From NCBI RefSeq assembly GCF_025950095.1, contig NZ_JAPDDR010000009.1, forward strand, positions 248,001-312,000: 64,000 bases of DNA. Reading direction: 5' to 3'. The notes beneath the pieces are model-generated. The model worked only from the letters and a program-made list of their open reading frames with translations, made no database searches and had not been told where the DNA came from. How positions within the stretch are numbered: the first letter of the stretch is position 1; each line of letters opens with the position of its first letter. The position numbers were made by a program, and so were the translations under genes. The stretch is from Luteolibacter rhizosphaerae. GTDB taxonomy: Bacteria > Verrucomicrobiota > Verrucomicrobiia > Verrucomicrobiales > Akkermansiaceae. Of this stretch, positions 1 through 9,123 are shown one piece after another.

Positions 1-1475
1 CGAAAAAATCCGTTGAATTCCGCGAAGATGCAGCGCCGCGGGAACGCCGCGACCGCGATGACAATCGCGGCCGTCGCGACTTCGACCGCCGCGATGGCGA
101 TCGCCGTGGCGGGGGCGGACAACGGGATTCGCGCGGAGCTGGCTTCCGTGATCGCCGTGGCGGCGGTGGCCGTGACTTCGGTCCGCGTGAACTGCCGCAG
201 CCTGCAGAAGGCGTCCGCGTCAGCCTCACCCCGGCCGCGGAAGCCGTTCACCTCGTCGTCCGCGAAATCCATCACGTCGCCCGCGTCTATTCGCTCTTCG
301 ACGTCGCCCAGATCCTCCTCGCCGGCCGCGAACGCTATCACCTCAATTTCAGCCTCGCCGGCAACGCCCCCTCCCTCTTCCTCTCACGCAAGGACAAATC
401 TTTGTGGATCACTAAGGATGAGGCGGTTGCACACTTCTGGCAGTCCGACACCGCCAACGAATACTACGAGTCCGAAGAAACCGAAACCGATCCTCCGGTT
501 GGGAATTTCCAAGTCGTCGCCCGCTGCGGCATGAGCGGCGAGTGGCTCGGCCCCCCGAACTTCCACTCCTACCAGACCACCCTCCGCCGCATCCATCGCG
601 AGCGCTTCTCGAATATGCCGTTCGAGGTCTACGCCTCCCGCGTCCGCACCGAGCGCGGCGAAGAAGCGGTCAACGCTTGGCTCGACACCATGCGCAAGCG
701 CGTGCGCTGGCGGGCAAAAGGCGCCGACGACTCTGCATGGCGTTTCGATCGCAGCGAGATCGAGCGTGACTTCGCCACCCGCGTCTTCCCCGAAGTCTAT
801 CAAGAAGTCCGCACCGCCGAACTCTCGGGCGACATCCCCGCGAAGAACCTGTCGCACGGTCTTCTCGCCTGCGTCCGCATCGCCGGATCCCACGCCCGCA
901 AGCATCCCGCCATTCTGATCCCGGCCATCTGTCGCCTTCTCGAGAACGAGCATCTCTCCGTCTTCAAACGTGAGGGCAAGCTCTTCACGGGTCCCGCACG
1001 TCCACACCCGCTCACCACGGATGCCGTGCTCGCCGAGCGCCCCTCTGCCATCGTAACATGGCTCGAAGCGAATCCGGGCACCAAGCTGGCACAGCTCTGG
1101 GCTGGCATCTTGCCGGAAGGTCAAACCGAGCCCGGCACCGAATGGTTGGCTGACCTCTTCTGGTTGCTGACTCAAGGTCACGTACTCCTCTTCGCTGATG
1201 ACAGCTTGGTTCTACCAAAGCGCCGGACGCCACAAGGTTCGCCCGCTGCCAAGGACACCAAGGCTCCCGCTGTAAAATCGGCGAAAAAGAAGAAGCGGAA
1301 GAAGCGGAAAAGATCTCGCAAGCCTTACCTCACGGTGCAGAGCCCCGCGAAGCTGATCCGCAACATCTGCCGCATGAGCCCCTCCCGCTTGAAGCAACTT
1401 CGCGGCCCCGCCCTGCTGTGGCGCCGCCGCCTCGAAAAGCGCGGCAGGATCTCATCGCTGGTGGAAGAAAAATGA
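1..1475 (+). CDS. RGG-rich, lysine-rich hypothetical protein (5' end outside window)
   Basis: The frame that ends in TGA at 1473-1475 is open back to the left edge (codons from base 3), so about 490 residues are visible and the start lies outside. The first ~65 visible residues are a low-complexity Arg/Gly/Asp region with repeated RGG, RDR and GGGG patches. A folded part follows (about 95-400), then a very basic patch (KKKKRKKRKRSRK) near residue 430 and a basic C-terminus. RGG and poly-basic tracts are typical of RNA- or DNA-binding proteins, so nucleic-acid binding is a reasonable inference; I recognise no domain. The stop overlaps the next gene's ATG in an ATGA junction, so it is probably cotranscribed with the two genes downstream. 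A later TTG start at 402 would remove the RGG region and has no support. Confidence 0.75.
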   Translation, partial: KKSVEFREDAAPRERRDRDDNRGRRDFDRRDGDRRGGGGQRDSRGAGFRDRRGGGGRDFGPRELPQPAEGVRVSLTPAAEAVHLVVREIHHVARVYSLFDVAQILLAGRERYHLNFSLAGNAPSLFLSRKDKSLWITKDEAVAHFWQSDTANEYYESEETETDPPVGNFQVVARCGMSGEWLGPPNFHSYQTTLRRIHRERFSNMPFEVYASRVRTERGEEAVNAWLDTMRKRVRWRAKGADDSAWRFDRSEIERDFATRVFPEVYQEVRTAELSGDIPAKNLSHGLLACVRIAGSHARKHPAILIPAICRLLENEHLSVFKREGKLFTGPARPHPLTTDAVLAERPSAIVTWLEANPGTKLAQLWAGILPEGQTEPGTEWLADLFWLLTQGHVLLFADDSLVLPKRRTPQGSPAAKDTKAPAVKSAKKKKRKKRKRSRKPYLTVQSPAKLIRNICRMSPSRLKQLRGPALLWRRRLEKRGRISSLVEEK

Positions 1476-3649
1476 TCCGTTCCTCGCGCAAGGTTTCCTT
1501 ACTCGCTGTCACATTGGCGAGCTTGTGGACGTGCACGGCATCCGCCGTGCCGCACCTCATCAATTACCAAGGCCGTATGGTGGTGAACGGCGTGAACTTC
1601 GATGGCAATGGCCAGTTCAAGTTCGCGCTCGTGAACCGCATCGGTAGCCAGACCTACTGGACCAGCTCAGCAGACTCAGCTCCAGCGGATGGCGTTCCCG
1701 ATACCGGGCTCACGCTACCGGTTTCCAAAGGCCTCTATTCGGTTGCTTTGGGTGACACCGCTCTCGCCGGGATGATGGCGCTCCCTCCGGGGGTTTTCAC
1801 AAACGACGAACTCTTCCTGCGCGTCTGGTTCAATGATGGGACACGTGGCTGGGAGATGCTGGCACCCGACCAGAGGATCGCTGCCGTCGCCTATGCGATG
1901 ATGGCCGAGAACGTACCGGATGGTGCCATTACCGCTGCGAAGATAGCACCGGGAGCAGTCACGGGTTCACACATCGCGGCAGGCGCCATCGCGGCGGCGG
2001 GGGGAGAAACGCAGGAAGGAGCGCAGGCCCGGGTGGATGCGCTCGGAGCAATGATCGGCGGGGGAGGAATGAACTCGCTGAAAGTCATGCTCTCGGAGGG
2101 TCGGCGCACGGCGGGCATCCACATCATCAGCGACTCCACGAATGCCGGTGGGAAATGGTCGAATCCGGTGGCTGCGGCGATCGGCCAGATGTTCCCGGCT
2201 TATACGGTGAAGCGGACGGACTGGAGTCCTACCGGTGCCGGGTGGACGAATCCGGCGGTGGTGCAGACGGGGACGGGCGGGGGGGAGAGGCGGTGGGAAT
2301 TCCCAACCGGGGCGGATTGGTGTCCGGTGGGGTTCCCGGTGGATTTCCCGATGCCACAGGGTGACCTTGACATCCGGGCAAAGGTTCGAGTCGACGATTC
2401 GTCGGCCAGTGCGAACACCTTCGTCTCCAAGTGGGATTCACCGGGGAAGCTGGGATTCAAGTTCTCGCAATCCAGCGCGGGCAACGGGCGGCGTCTCGTG
2501 CTGGAGTTCGCCACGGCCAACGGGACGCCGTATTACGTCCAATCCACCGCGGGCATCTTAGCCAACGGGATCAGCGACGGGACCCCTTATTGGGCGCGGG
2601 TAACCGTCGACATCAACAATGGCAATGGGGGAAAGACCTTCACTTTCTTCACCTCCACCAATGGAAACGCTTGGGTCACCTTGGGTGAGGCCGTAAATCA
2701 CGGAGCTTCCGGGGTGAACCCGCTGGGAGGCAATGATTCCAACTGCTATCTGGGAGGCGGACTCGGCACCGTGGGTCTCAGGGGAGCCATCTATACAGCC
2801 GAGATTCGCGACGGCATCGGCGGTCCTCCGGTGCACCCGCTCAACCTGGATGCCTGGGCTTTCAACCAAGGGACGGTTTCGCTGCAGGGGGCGCCCGAAT
2901 TGTGGGTGACCAATGCCGCTTACAGCGGAGCCGGGACCGATGCCTTCCTATTGGTACCTCCGGCAAATTTCTGCCGGAACTACAGCCCGCAGGTGATCCT
3001 GATTTCCCTCTCCCACAACAACGTGAGGGAACACGGCATCCGTTTCATCAACGAGATGTCCACGCTGATCGCGAACGTCCGGGCGAACTTCGGTCCGATC
3101 CCGCGGATCATCCTGCTGACCCAGAATCCGCAGGTGCCAATCCCCACGTCCCTCGATCCTAGCATGCTTTACGAGTCCGCCCGGGTGGCGCATCGCGTCC
3201 AGTTCATGAGCTGGGCCAGCGGCGCCGGCTACGGCGTGATCGATATCTGGAACGCTTTCAAGAAGGACGCACGCCCGCTGGAGGTGCTGGTGGGGACCAA
3301 CACCTGGCTCTATGCGCCGATCACCTCGCTCACGGGCAGCGGCAGCACCGTCACGATGAATGTGGCGGACATGGCCAACCTGTCCCATCCCGACATCACC
3401 CAGGTGGCGGTGATCGGCGTGAAGCGGAGCGACGGCTCCCCTTCCCCGATCAACGGTGCTTACCGCATCCAATCCAAGAGCACGAACGCAAGCGGTCCCG
3501 GGTGGATCAAGTTCGCATCGACTTGGAACGAAAGCGCGGTGCTCGACGGAGCCTCCGCTTCGTATTGCGACGGAGTCCATCCCTCGACCGCAGGCTACCA
3601 GCTCTGGTCCGAAGCGGTCCTCGATGCCTTCAAACGCGGTGTCCCATGA
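1472..3649 (+). CDS. secreted SGNH/GDSL-type hydrolase with laminin-G-like insert
   Basis: A 725-residue protein. The ATG at 1472 is chosen because it overlaps the upstream stop (ATGA) and opens a clear Sec signal peptide (basic MIRSSRK, hydrophobic core, cleavage near TASA-VP). Residues ~26-150 carry a start-of-domain motif (LINYQGRM) common in secreted bacterial proteins. From ~215 there is an SGNH-like block I (HIISDSTN, nucleophile Ser near 219); a block III-like stretch (LISLSHNN) lies around 510, and block V (DGVHPS, Asp/His) near 699. Between blocks I and III lies a concanavalin/laminin-G-like beta region (~290-440). This predicts an exported carbohydrate esterase or related lipase/acylhydrolase; the substrate is unknown. 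It overlaps the next gene by another ATGA. Confidence 0.7.
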   Translation: MIRSSRKVSLLAVTLASLWTCTASAVPHLINYQGRMVVNGVNFDGNGQFKFALVNRIGSQTYWTSSADSAPADGVPDTGLTLPVSKGLYSVALGDTALAGMMALPPGVFTNDELFLRVWFNDGTRGWEMLAPDQRIAAVAYAMMAENVPDGAITAAKIAPGAVTGSHIAAGAIAAAGGETQEGAQARVDALGAMIGGGGMNSLKVMLSEGRRTAGIHIISDSTNAGGKWSNPVAAAIGQMFPAYTVKRTDWSPTGAGWTNPAVVQTGTGGGERRWEFPTGADWCPVGFPVDFPMPQGDLDIRAKVRVDDSSASANTFVSKWDSPGKLGFKFSQSSAGNGRRLVLEFATANGTPYYVQSTAGILANGISDGTPYWARVTVDINNGNGGKTFTFFTSTNGNAWVTLGEAVNHGASGVNPLGGNDSNCYLGGGLGTVGLRGAIYTAEIRDGIGGPPVHPLNLDAWAFNQGTVSLQGAPELWVTNAAYSGAGTDAFLLVPPANFCRNYSPQVILISLSHNNVREHGIRFINEMSTLIANVRANFGPIPRIILLTQNPQVPIPTSLDPSMLYESARVAHRVQFMSWASGAGYGVIDIWNAFKKDARPLEVLVGTNTWLYAPITSLTGSGSTVTMNVADMANLSHPDITQVAVIGVKRSDGSPSPINGAYRIQSKSTNASGPGWIKFASTWNESAVLDGASASYCDGVHPSTAGYQLWSEAVLDAFKRGVP

Positions 3650-4536
3650 GAATCCCAGGAGCCGCCTACCTTCTTTCTCTCCTCTCGGTAGCGCCAACCC
3701 AAGCCGCCGAGAGCGCACACTACCGGATCGAACATCAGGGGGCTAGCGCCGCGGCCGGAGGCAAGGCTCAAGGCGGCTCTTACCAGAATGTCGGGACAGC
3801 GGGAGAGACAGGCGGAATTTCGCAGACGGGAAGCTATCTCTCCAAAGGCGGCTTCGCGGGTCAGATCTACCGGGACGTTTCGATCGGCATCTCATCACCC
3901 GGCACCGTCCTGAGCGAAGGGACGATACACCAGTTCCATGCATGGCTGGTCTGCGATGATTCAAGCCGGCTGCCCTTGGATGCCTCAAGCGTGCAGTGGC
4001 AGGCGACGAGCGGACCGGTTTCCATCAGCCCCGGAGGTGTTCTCTCCACCTTCACCGTCTACAGCGATCAAGCCGCGGTTGTGAGCGCCCGTCAGGGCGA
4101 GCGACAGGATACGATTCAAATCATTGTCAGGAACGCGAGCAGCGATGACTACGGTTTCTACGCGGCGGACGGCATCGATGACCTATGGCAGGTCCAGTAC
4201 TTCGGGGAGAACAACCCGGACGCGGGCCCCGATCGCGATCCCTTCGGATCCGGGCACAGCAATTACTTCAAGTTTATCGCGGGACTTGATCCGCTCGACC
4301 CGATGTCGCGCTTCACGATCAAGACCGCCTATGATGCCGCCCAAGGACGCATGCGGCTCGATATCGGGCCCTGCTTTGAATCGCGGAACTACCAGATCAT
4401 GGCGAGCGAGGACCTGAAGATCTGGCAGCCCGTGAGCCTGCAGACCCTACCGGCCGAAGCGAACGAGAAAGCCTTCGTCGATTTCCAATCCACGCGCCGG
4501 AAGCGCTATTACCGTGTGGAGATCAGCATCCGGTAG
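3646..4536 (+). CDS. secreted protein with Ca-binding-like/GLDP C-terminal module
   Basis: A 296-residue protein translated from the ATG at 3646, which overlaps the SGNH gene's stop; a longer frame with an upstream ATG at 3502 is less likely because it would bury the signal peptide (MRIPGAAYLLSLLSVAPTQA). The first 70 mature residues are Gly/Ser-rich (GGSYQNVG, GSYLSKGGF). Residues ~75-165 resemble an Ig-like beta domain. From ~174 the motif DGIDDLWQ...NPDAGPDRDPFGSG...FIAGLDPLDP is a dockerin/EF-hand-like acidic loop followed by the GLDP motif that ends many verrucomicrobial secreted proteins; the tail is a short beta domain (YYRVEIS). The second half of the 23212-27585 product ends with a comparable module. 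Probably surface-associated and coexpressed with the SGNH hydrolase. Function unknown. Confidence 0.7.
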   Translation: MRIPGAAYLLSLLSVAPTQAAESAHYRIEHQGASAAAGGKAQGGSYQNVGTAGETGGISQTGSYLSKGGFAGQIYRDVSIGISSPGTVLSEGTIHQFHAWLVCDDSSRLPLDASSVQWQATSGPVSISPGGVLSTFTVYSDQAAVVSARQGERQDTIQIIVRNASSDDYGFYAADGIDDLWQVQYFGENNPDAGPDRDPFGSGHSNYFKFIAGLDPLDPMSRFTIKTAYDAAQGRMRLDIGPCFESRNYQIMASEDLKIWQPVSLQTLPAEANEKAFVDFQSTRRKRYYRVEISIR

Positions 4537-4545
4537 CAGGCCGGC

Positions 4546-7500
4546 TCAGCGGGCAAGGGCGGCGGACTCCCGCATGGCGCGGGCGAAGTCCTCCCACCAG
4601 GCGAGATCGGGCTCGGCGTAAGGGCGGAAGGTTTCGACCGTGCCCAAGGCCTCATTGTAGAGCAGTGCGCGGTGAAGCCCTAGGCTGCCCGCGGCGGGAG
4701 AATCGATGAGGTTCGCGGAATCGTTCGCGCTCATCTGGAAGAGCAAGCGCATCTCGAACTCCGCCATCACCTTGCGCGGCAACCAGCGGCCGACGTTGTT
4801 CCAAGTATCGAGACCCGCGAGCAAGTGGATGCCCGCGGCACCACCCTCGCTCGCGAGATCGGCGAGCACCTTCGCCGGATTCGGGCCACCCGGACCATCA
4901 TCCATGGCGAAGAGGAAATCATCTTCCTGCCGGAGCTTCTTGAAGCGCTGGAGACCGTGGATGACCACGAAGATCTCCGGGCCGCTGCCATCCCCTGCAT
5001 TCCGACGCTCAAGCTCGGCAGCGAGATCGGCAAAGACGCCTGCGGCGGCGGTCGGCCCCACCACGGCAAGCTCGTGCGGGATCATGCCGCGGAGCCGTGC
5101 GCTCAAGGACTGGGAACCGGTGCCGGAATCCAGCACGATGAAGCGTGCCGACTCCGCCGGGCAAGAGGCGGCCAAGGAGAGCGTGGCGAGAGAAAGGGCG
5201 AGTGACACGCGCTCGTCCGATTGCCCGACCACTAGAAGATGACTGCCGCTACGACGGGCGAAGACCGCCTCGGTCGGTCCCTTGATCGAGTTCGGCTCAC
5301 CGAGCCACGCGCGGAACTCGGCAGGGGCTTGTTCGGGACGACGGGCCATGAGCGCCGCCAGTTCCTGATTGGAACCCAAGTCGGCGGGGGCATTGCCTTC
5401 AAAGACGACCAGAGGACCTTGCTCCAAGCCACGTGCCTGCGCCATCCCGTGAACCTGATCGAGCAGACGGCTCCGCTCTTCTTCCGATAGCCAGACGGTC
5501 TGGAAAGGGCTGTTCGCCGCCAAGGCTCCGGCATTGTCATTGTAGATCCCCTCACCCGGCCGCGTGAGCAGGCGGGGTGCCGGGTTATCGTCATCCATGA
5601 TAAGATAGGCATCGGCCTCGTTGCACTGCAGCGCGATGCGGACGACCATCTGACCGAGGGTGGCGCGGGCCAAGGTGTAGGCACCGCCGAGGGTCTGGGA
5701 GCCGAGGATTACATGGATCCCGAAGGCGCGGCCCTGACGGACGATGCGGTCTAACAAAAGCGAAGCGGATTGTGAAACCGGATCATCCTCGGTGAAGAAC
5801 TCCTGGAACTCATCGATCATCAGCAAGGTCCGCGGCATGGTCTCGCCGGAGGCCTTGCGGTATCCGGCGAGATCCTGCGAACCGTGCTTGCGGAAGAGCT
5901 CACCGCGGCGGCGCAGTTCGTCATCCACGCGATGAAGCACGCTGAGACCGAACTCGCGATCGCTCTCGATCGCGACCACGCGGGCATGCGGCAGGCGCTT
6001 GGAGCCATAGCACTTGAACTCCACGCCTTTCTTGAAGTCCACGAGATAGAACTCCACCTCATCCGGACTGCAATGCAGCGCGAGGTTCGTGATCATCACG
6101 TGGAAGAGGGTCGACTTGCCCGAACCGGTCTTACCCGCAATGAGCGCGTGCTGACGGGTGCCCTTGCCGAGCGCGAGCCACTGGAACTTCTTCGCGCCAC
6201 TGCGACCGATCGGCACCCGCAGTTCGTCTCCGGTGGTGTTCGTCCACCAGTCGCTCTCCTGCGGGGCGATGACCTGGAAGGGAACCTCGACGCGATTCGA
6301 ATCGACGCTGGCTTTGCCAATCCGGTGCACGAGCGCCGTCTCCAGATCACCCTGCGGGGGCGGATTCAGGCGAATTGAATCGGCCCCTGCGGGCAAGCCG
6401 AGGACACGCAGAGCGCTGCCGTCGCCTTCCAGGCGCAGGCAGGCGCGTTCCAAGGCCTCGGCAAGGGCGGGATCGATCGTTCCCGGGCGGGGATCGCGGT
6501 GCATGAGAAGGTAGACCCCACAGCGGGCACCGCTGGTGGCAATGCTCAGGAGGCGCTTCAGGGCAGTTTCGCTGAAAGATGCGGGGAAACCCGAAATGAC
6601 GACGAAGCGATGCTTCTCCGCGACGGTGCCGGCCTGACGGTTGTATTCATCCAGCGTGGCGTACTCGTTCCGGAGGTACATCTGGATGACCTTCTCGATG
6701 TGCTCGTTGATCTCGGCGAGGCGTTCCTCAATCTGGGTCGTCTGGGTCCAGATGCGTCCTTGGATCAAGCTCTCCTCATAGTCGCCAAGATGCATGAGCC
6801 CGGCGAAGTCCTTACCCAGCCCGACGGGATCGATGAGTGTAAAGGTCGCGCGGCCTGCCGGATGAACCGATAGCACGCGCAGCACGATCTCGTTGATCGC
6901 GGTTGCGGCGGACGCCGCGTCTCCATCGACAAGCAAGGAGCCGCGCTGCGGCAATCCGAGCGCGAGGGGAAGGTCGAACTCCACCGGACCATCGAGCTTG
7001 AAGCGGGTGCTCTCCGGCATGCCTCCGGCCAAGTCGGGCAGGGAAACTCGCAGGCTACCGAAGGGAACCACGGACTCGGATTCCTGCGGTGGTACCCAAG
7101 TGCCGATCCAAGACTCCTGCCACTCCGGAAAACGTTGCCGGGCCAAGGCCTGAAGCGAAACGAGATCCGCGTGGAGAGGCTTCACCTGCTCATCCCACTC
7201 GCGCCCGAGCTGATCCAGGCCCTCGCGGCGGACAGTATCCGCCTCGCCAATCATGCGCGTGTGTTCGGTTTCACGGAATGACTCATCGCCGCTATTCAAG
7301 CGATCCAGCTGCGCCAATCCGGACTGTAGATCATAAGCCACCTTCTCAAGCTGGCGGCGATTGAGTGCGTCCGCCTTCGCGGGCAGGCGGGCCGACTGCT
7401 CCTCGATCTTGCGGCGGCCCTGCTTCATCAGCTCTTGGGCTTCTTCATCGGTGAAGCGCATGGTCTCGCTCAGGCCCTCGCTCTGTTCGGCGATGCCCCT

Positions 7501-8397
7501 ACGCAGTTCATTGCCGAGATCCTCGACCGCGGTTTCGGAAGCCGTGATGGCGGCTCTGCCCGCGAGGCGGGCTTCCTGCAGCGACCTGGCGAGACCGCGC
7601 GAGGGAATCCAAAGCAAGAGAGCTGACAATACGTAGGCGCCCGCCGCGATCGCAATCGTCGCTTGGGTCACCTTGGCCTGATCAATCGAGCCGACAAAAA
7701 ACGAAGAGATCACCAGCAAGACGCACAGCACCGGAAGAAGACCGAGCAAGCGCCAGCCGATACCCTTCAGATTCGAATAACGAGCATCCGCTTCCCCGAT
7801 CTTCTCAAGCCCTCGTGAACGCAACAGCTCGCGATCCGAGCCCTCCGCCGCCCGCGCGCCGCTCAAGCGACCCTTCCTCAGCAAGCCGCTAAAAAGAGGC
7901 CGGTAGGCCCAGAGCATTCCAAGCGCGCCGCGGGACATGGCGAGGATGCGGTCCGAGTCCGTAGAGACCAGATCCGAGAACTCGCGATGATCCTGACGCG
8001 CGCGGTCCCAAGTCTCCTTCGCATCCTGCTTGAGCCGGTGAGCCTCCGCCTGACGGCGGCCGACCTGCCGGTCCTTTGCCTCGCGGATGCGCCCGGCCAG
8101 GCTGCTGTGGGCGGCTTGGGCAGCGGTAGCGATCCACTGACGGCGCGCATAGTACTTCGCCGTGACGCGGGCCTGCTCCTCGTTGTTCGCGGCCATCAAT
8201 GCCGCGAGACGGTCGGCACGGGTGGTGACACCGGCATCTTTCCGGGAAGTGGACTGCCGCTTGGCGGCCAGCAAGGCGGCCGCATGGGTGCGATTCAACG
8301 CGGCCTCCCGGCCCGACACGGAGGAAACGCGCTCCTGGATTTCCTCAAGGAGCTGGCGGATTCGGTCGGGATGGAGCGGGTCATTCACAGTCGGCAT
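4546..8397 (-). CDS. FtsK/SpoIIIE-family, EssC/EccC-like ATPase (type VII secretion-like)
   Basis: A 1283-residue protein. Residues 1-200 are helical and charged (coiled-coil-like). Two membrane segments lie at ~213-238 and ~247-266, followed by a second coiled-coil stretch to ~440. Three P-loop-type modules follow: a degenerate one (~450-690; LLVDGDAA instead of a Walker A near 486), a canonical one with Walker A GKTGSGKST at ~752-762 and Walker B LLMIDEF at ~855-866, and a degenerate third (~1040-1280; VVGQSDERVS near 1052). A membrane anchor followed by tandem FtsK-type ATPases is the architecture of EssC/EccC, the motor of type VII secretion; there the degenerate modules bind rather than hydrolyse. 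There is no FtsK gamma DNA-binding tail and no divisome context. Its start overlaps the upstream 70-residue gene by 17 bases. It is the last gene of a cluster that begins with a WXG100-like protein. Confidence 0.8.
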   Translation of the reverse strand: MPTVNDPLHPDRIRQLLEEIQERVSSVSGREAALNRTHAAALLAAKRQSTSRKDAGVTTRADRLAALMAANNEEQARVTAKYYARRQWIATAAQAAHSSLAGRIREAKDRQVGRRQAEAHRLKQDAKETWDRARQDHREFSDLVSTDSDRILAMSRGALGMLWAYRPLFSGLLRKGRLSGARAAEGSDRELLRSRGLEKIGEADARYSNLKGIGWRLLGLLPVLCVLLVISSFFVGSIDQAKVTQATIAIAAGAYVLSALLLWIPSRGLARSLQEARLAGRAAITASETAVEDLGNELRRGIAEQSEGLSETMRFTDEEAQELMKQGRRKIEEQSARLPAKADALNRRQLEKVAYDLQSGLAQLDRLNSGDESFRETEHTRMIGEADTVRREGLDQLGREWDEQVKPLHADLVSLQALARQRFPEWQESWIGTWVPPQESESVVPFGSLRVSLPDLAGGMPESTRFKLDGPVEFDLPLALGLPQRGSLLVDGDAASAATAINEIVLRVLSVHPAGRATFTLIDPVGLGKDFAGLMHLGDYEESLIQGRIWTQTTQIEERLAEINEHIEKVIQMYLRNEYATLDEYNRQAGTVAEKHRFVVISGFPASFSETALKRLLSIATSGARCGVYLLMHRDPRPGTIDPALAEALERACLRLEGDGSALRVLGLPAGADSIRLNPPPQGDLETALVHRIGKASVDSNRVEVPFQVIAPQESDWWTNTTGDELRVPIGRSGAKKFQWLALGKGTRQHALIAGKTGSGKSTLFHVMITNLALHCSPDEVEFYLVDFKKGVEFKCYGSKRLPHARVVAIESDREFGLSVLHRVDDELRRRGELFRKHGSQDLAGYRKASGETMPRTLLMIDEFQEFFTEDDPVSQSASLLLDRIVRQGRAFGIHVILGSQTLGGAYTLARATLGQMVVRIALQCNEADAYLIMDDDNPAPRLLTRPGEGIYNDNAGALAANSPFQTVWLSEEERSRLLDQVHGMAQARGLEQGPLVVFEGNAPADLGSNQELAALMARRPEQAPAEFRAWLGEPNSIKGPTEAVFARRSGSHLLVVGQSDERVSLALSLATLSLAASCPAESARFIVLDSGTGSQSLSARLRGMIPHELAVVGPTAAAGVFADLAAELERRNAGDGSGPEIFVVIHGLQRFKKLRQEDDFLFAMDDGPGGPNPAKVLADLASEGGAAGIHLLAGLDTWNNVGRWLPRKVMAEFEMRLLFQMSANDSANLIDSPAAGSLGLHRALLYNEALGTVETFRPYAEPDLAWWEDFARAMRESAALAR

Positions 8398-8593
8398 GAA
8401 TCTTGGCTAGGGCGAGGTCGAGTTCTTCGATGATCCGGGTGGCATTGGCAACCGCTTGAGGCAAGGAGGCGAGATATTCCTTCTCGAACTCCAGTGCCTT
8501 GGTGTCCCGCCAGCTCATCTTGGCATCCTCCCAGCGGGCGAACAATTCGCGGGTGGATTCATTGAGCAGGGATTTGCTGCCACCGAGGCTCAT
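8381..8593 (-). CDS. small helical protein of the T7SS-like cluster
   Basis: A 70-residue charged protein predicted to be almost entirely alpha-helical, with no Cys, signal peptide or membrane segment. It contains a Trp pair (WEDAKMSW) near residues 21-28. Its ATG overlaps the stop of the coiled-coil gene upstream (4 bases) and its 3' end overlaps the ATPase start by 17 bases, so all are translated together. I do not recognise the family. Size and position suggest a chaperone, adaptor or second small secreted partner for the WXG100-like protein, which is inference only. Confidence 0.65.
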   Translation of the reverse strand: MSLGGSKSLLNESTRELFARWEDAKMSWRDTKALEFEKEYLASLPQAVANATRIIEELDLALAKIHADCE

Positions 8594-9114
8594 GGCTCGC
8601 TCCTTTCTTCCGTAGCGGTGGAGGGGGCGGGACGCGGCGCGGCGCTGACCCCGGCGTAATCCTGAAGGTGGCGGACCGCATTCCCCAGAAAGACGACGCC
8701 ATGCGGCACCTGGCGGGAGAGTGTCTCCTGGAGGCTTTCCAACTGCTTGGCCAGCGCCTCCACGCGCGCATCATAGGCCTGCCGCCAGCGCTTCAGCACG
8801 GCGAGCTTTTCCTCCGCCTCCACCAGCGCGCGGCGGGCCTTCTTCACGGCGAGCTGCTGGACCGACTTGTCCTGCCGGAGGGAGGAGAGGCGGGCGCTGA
8901 AGAGCTCCTGCTCCGCCTGCTCCAAGGCCCGGGCACGGCGGCGATACTCCCCTTCCCACTTCTGGCGCTGCTCGCTCTCCAGCCAGCCGCGGGTCCGCTT
9001 CACCTCCCCGGTGACGTCGTCCAAAGCACGGCGAGAACGCTCGGCAAAGCGAATCAAAGTGGCGCGGAACGCCTCGATGGCGTCGATCGATCCGACTCGT
9101 GCCTGGGAGTCCAT
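8590..9114 (-). CDS. coiled-coil protein of the T7SS-like cluster
   Basis: A 174-residue protein dominated by one long heptad-rich region (~15-140; repeated A/L/E/K/R) with a Pro/Ala-rich tail (RPAPSTATEE). No signal peptide or membrane helix is visible. It sits 9 bases after the WXG100-like gene and overlaps the next gene by 4 bases. The long helical hairpin is compatible with an LXG- or PE/PPE-type helical substrate, or a structural bridge to the ATPase coiled coil, but no diagnostic motif is present. Unrecognised family. Confidence 0.65.
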   Translation of the reverse strand: MDSQARVGSIDAIEAFRATLIRFAERSRRALDDVTGEVKRTRGWLESEQRQKWEGEYRRRARALEQAEQELFSARLSSLRQDKSVQQLAVKKARRALVEAEEKLAVLKRWRQAYDARVEALAKQLESLQETLSRQVPHGVVFLGNAVRHLQDYAGVSAAPRPAPSTATEERSEP

Positions 9115-9123
9115 GGGCGGGTT

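Noticed and set aside
13-534. 173-residue open frame at the left edge
   Set aside because: It overlaps the RGG-rich gene in another frame and has a Ser/Ala/Thr low-complexity composition; the frame ending at 1475 is the coding one.
4546-8397. Chromosome-segregation FtsK
   Set aside because: Only two membrane helices, degenerate extra ATPase modules, no gamma domain and a WXG100-like neighbour; fits the EssC/EccC type better.
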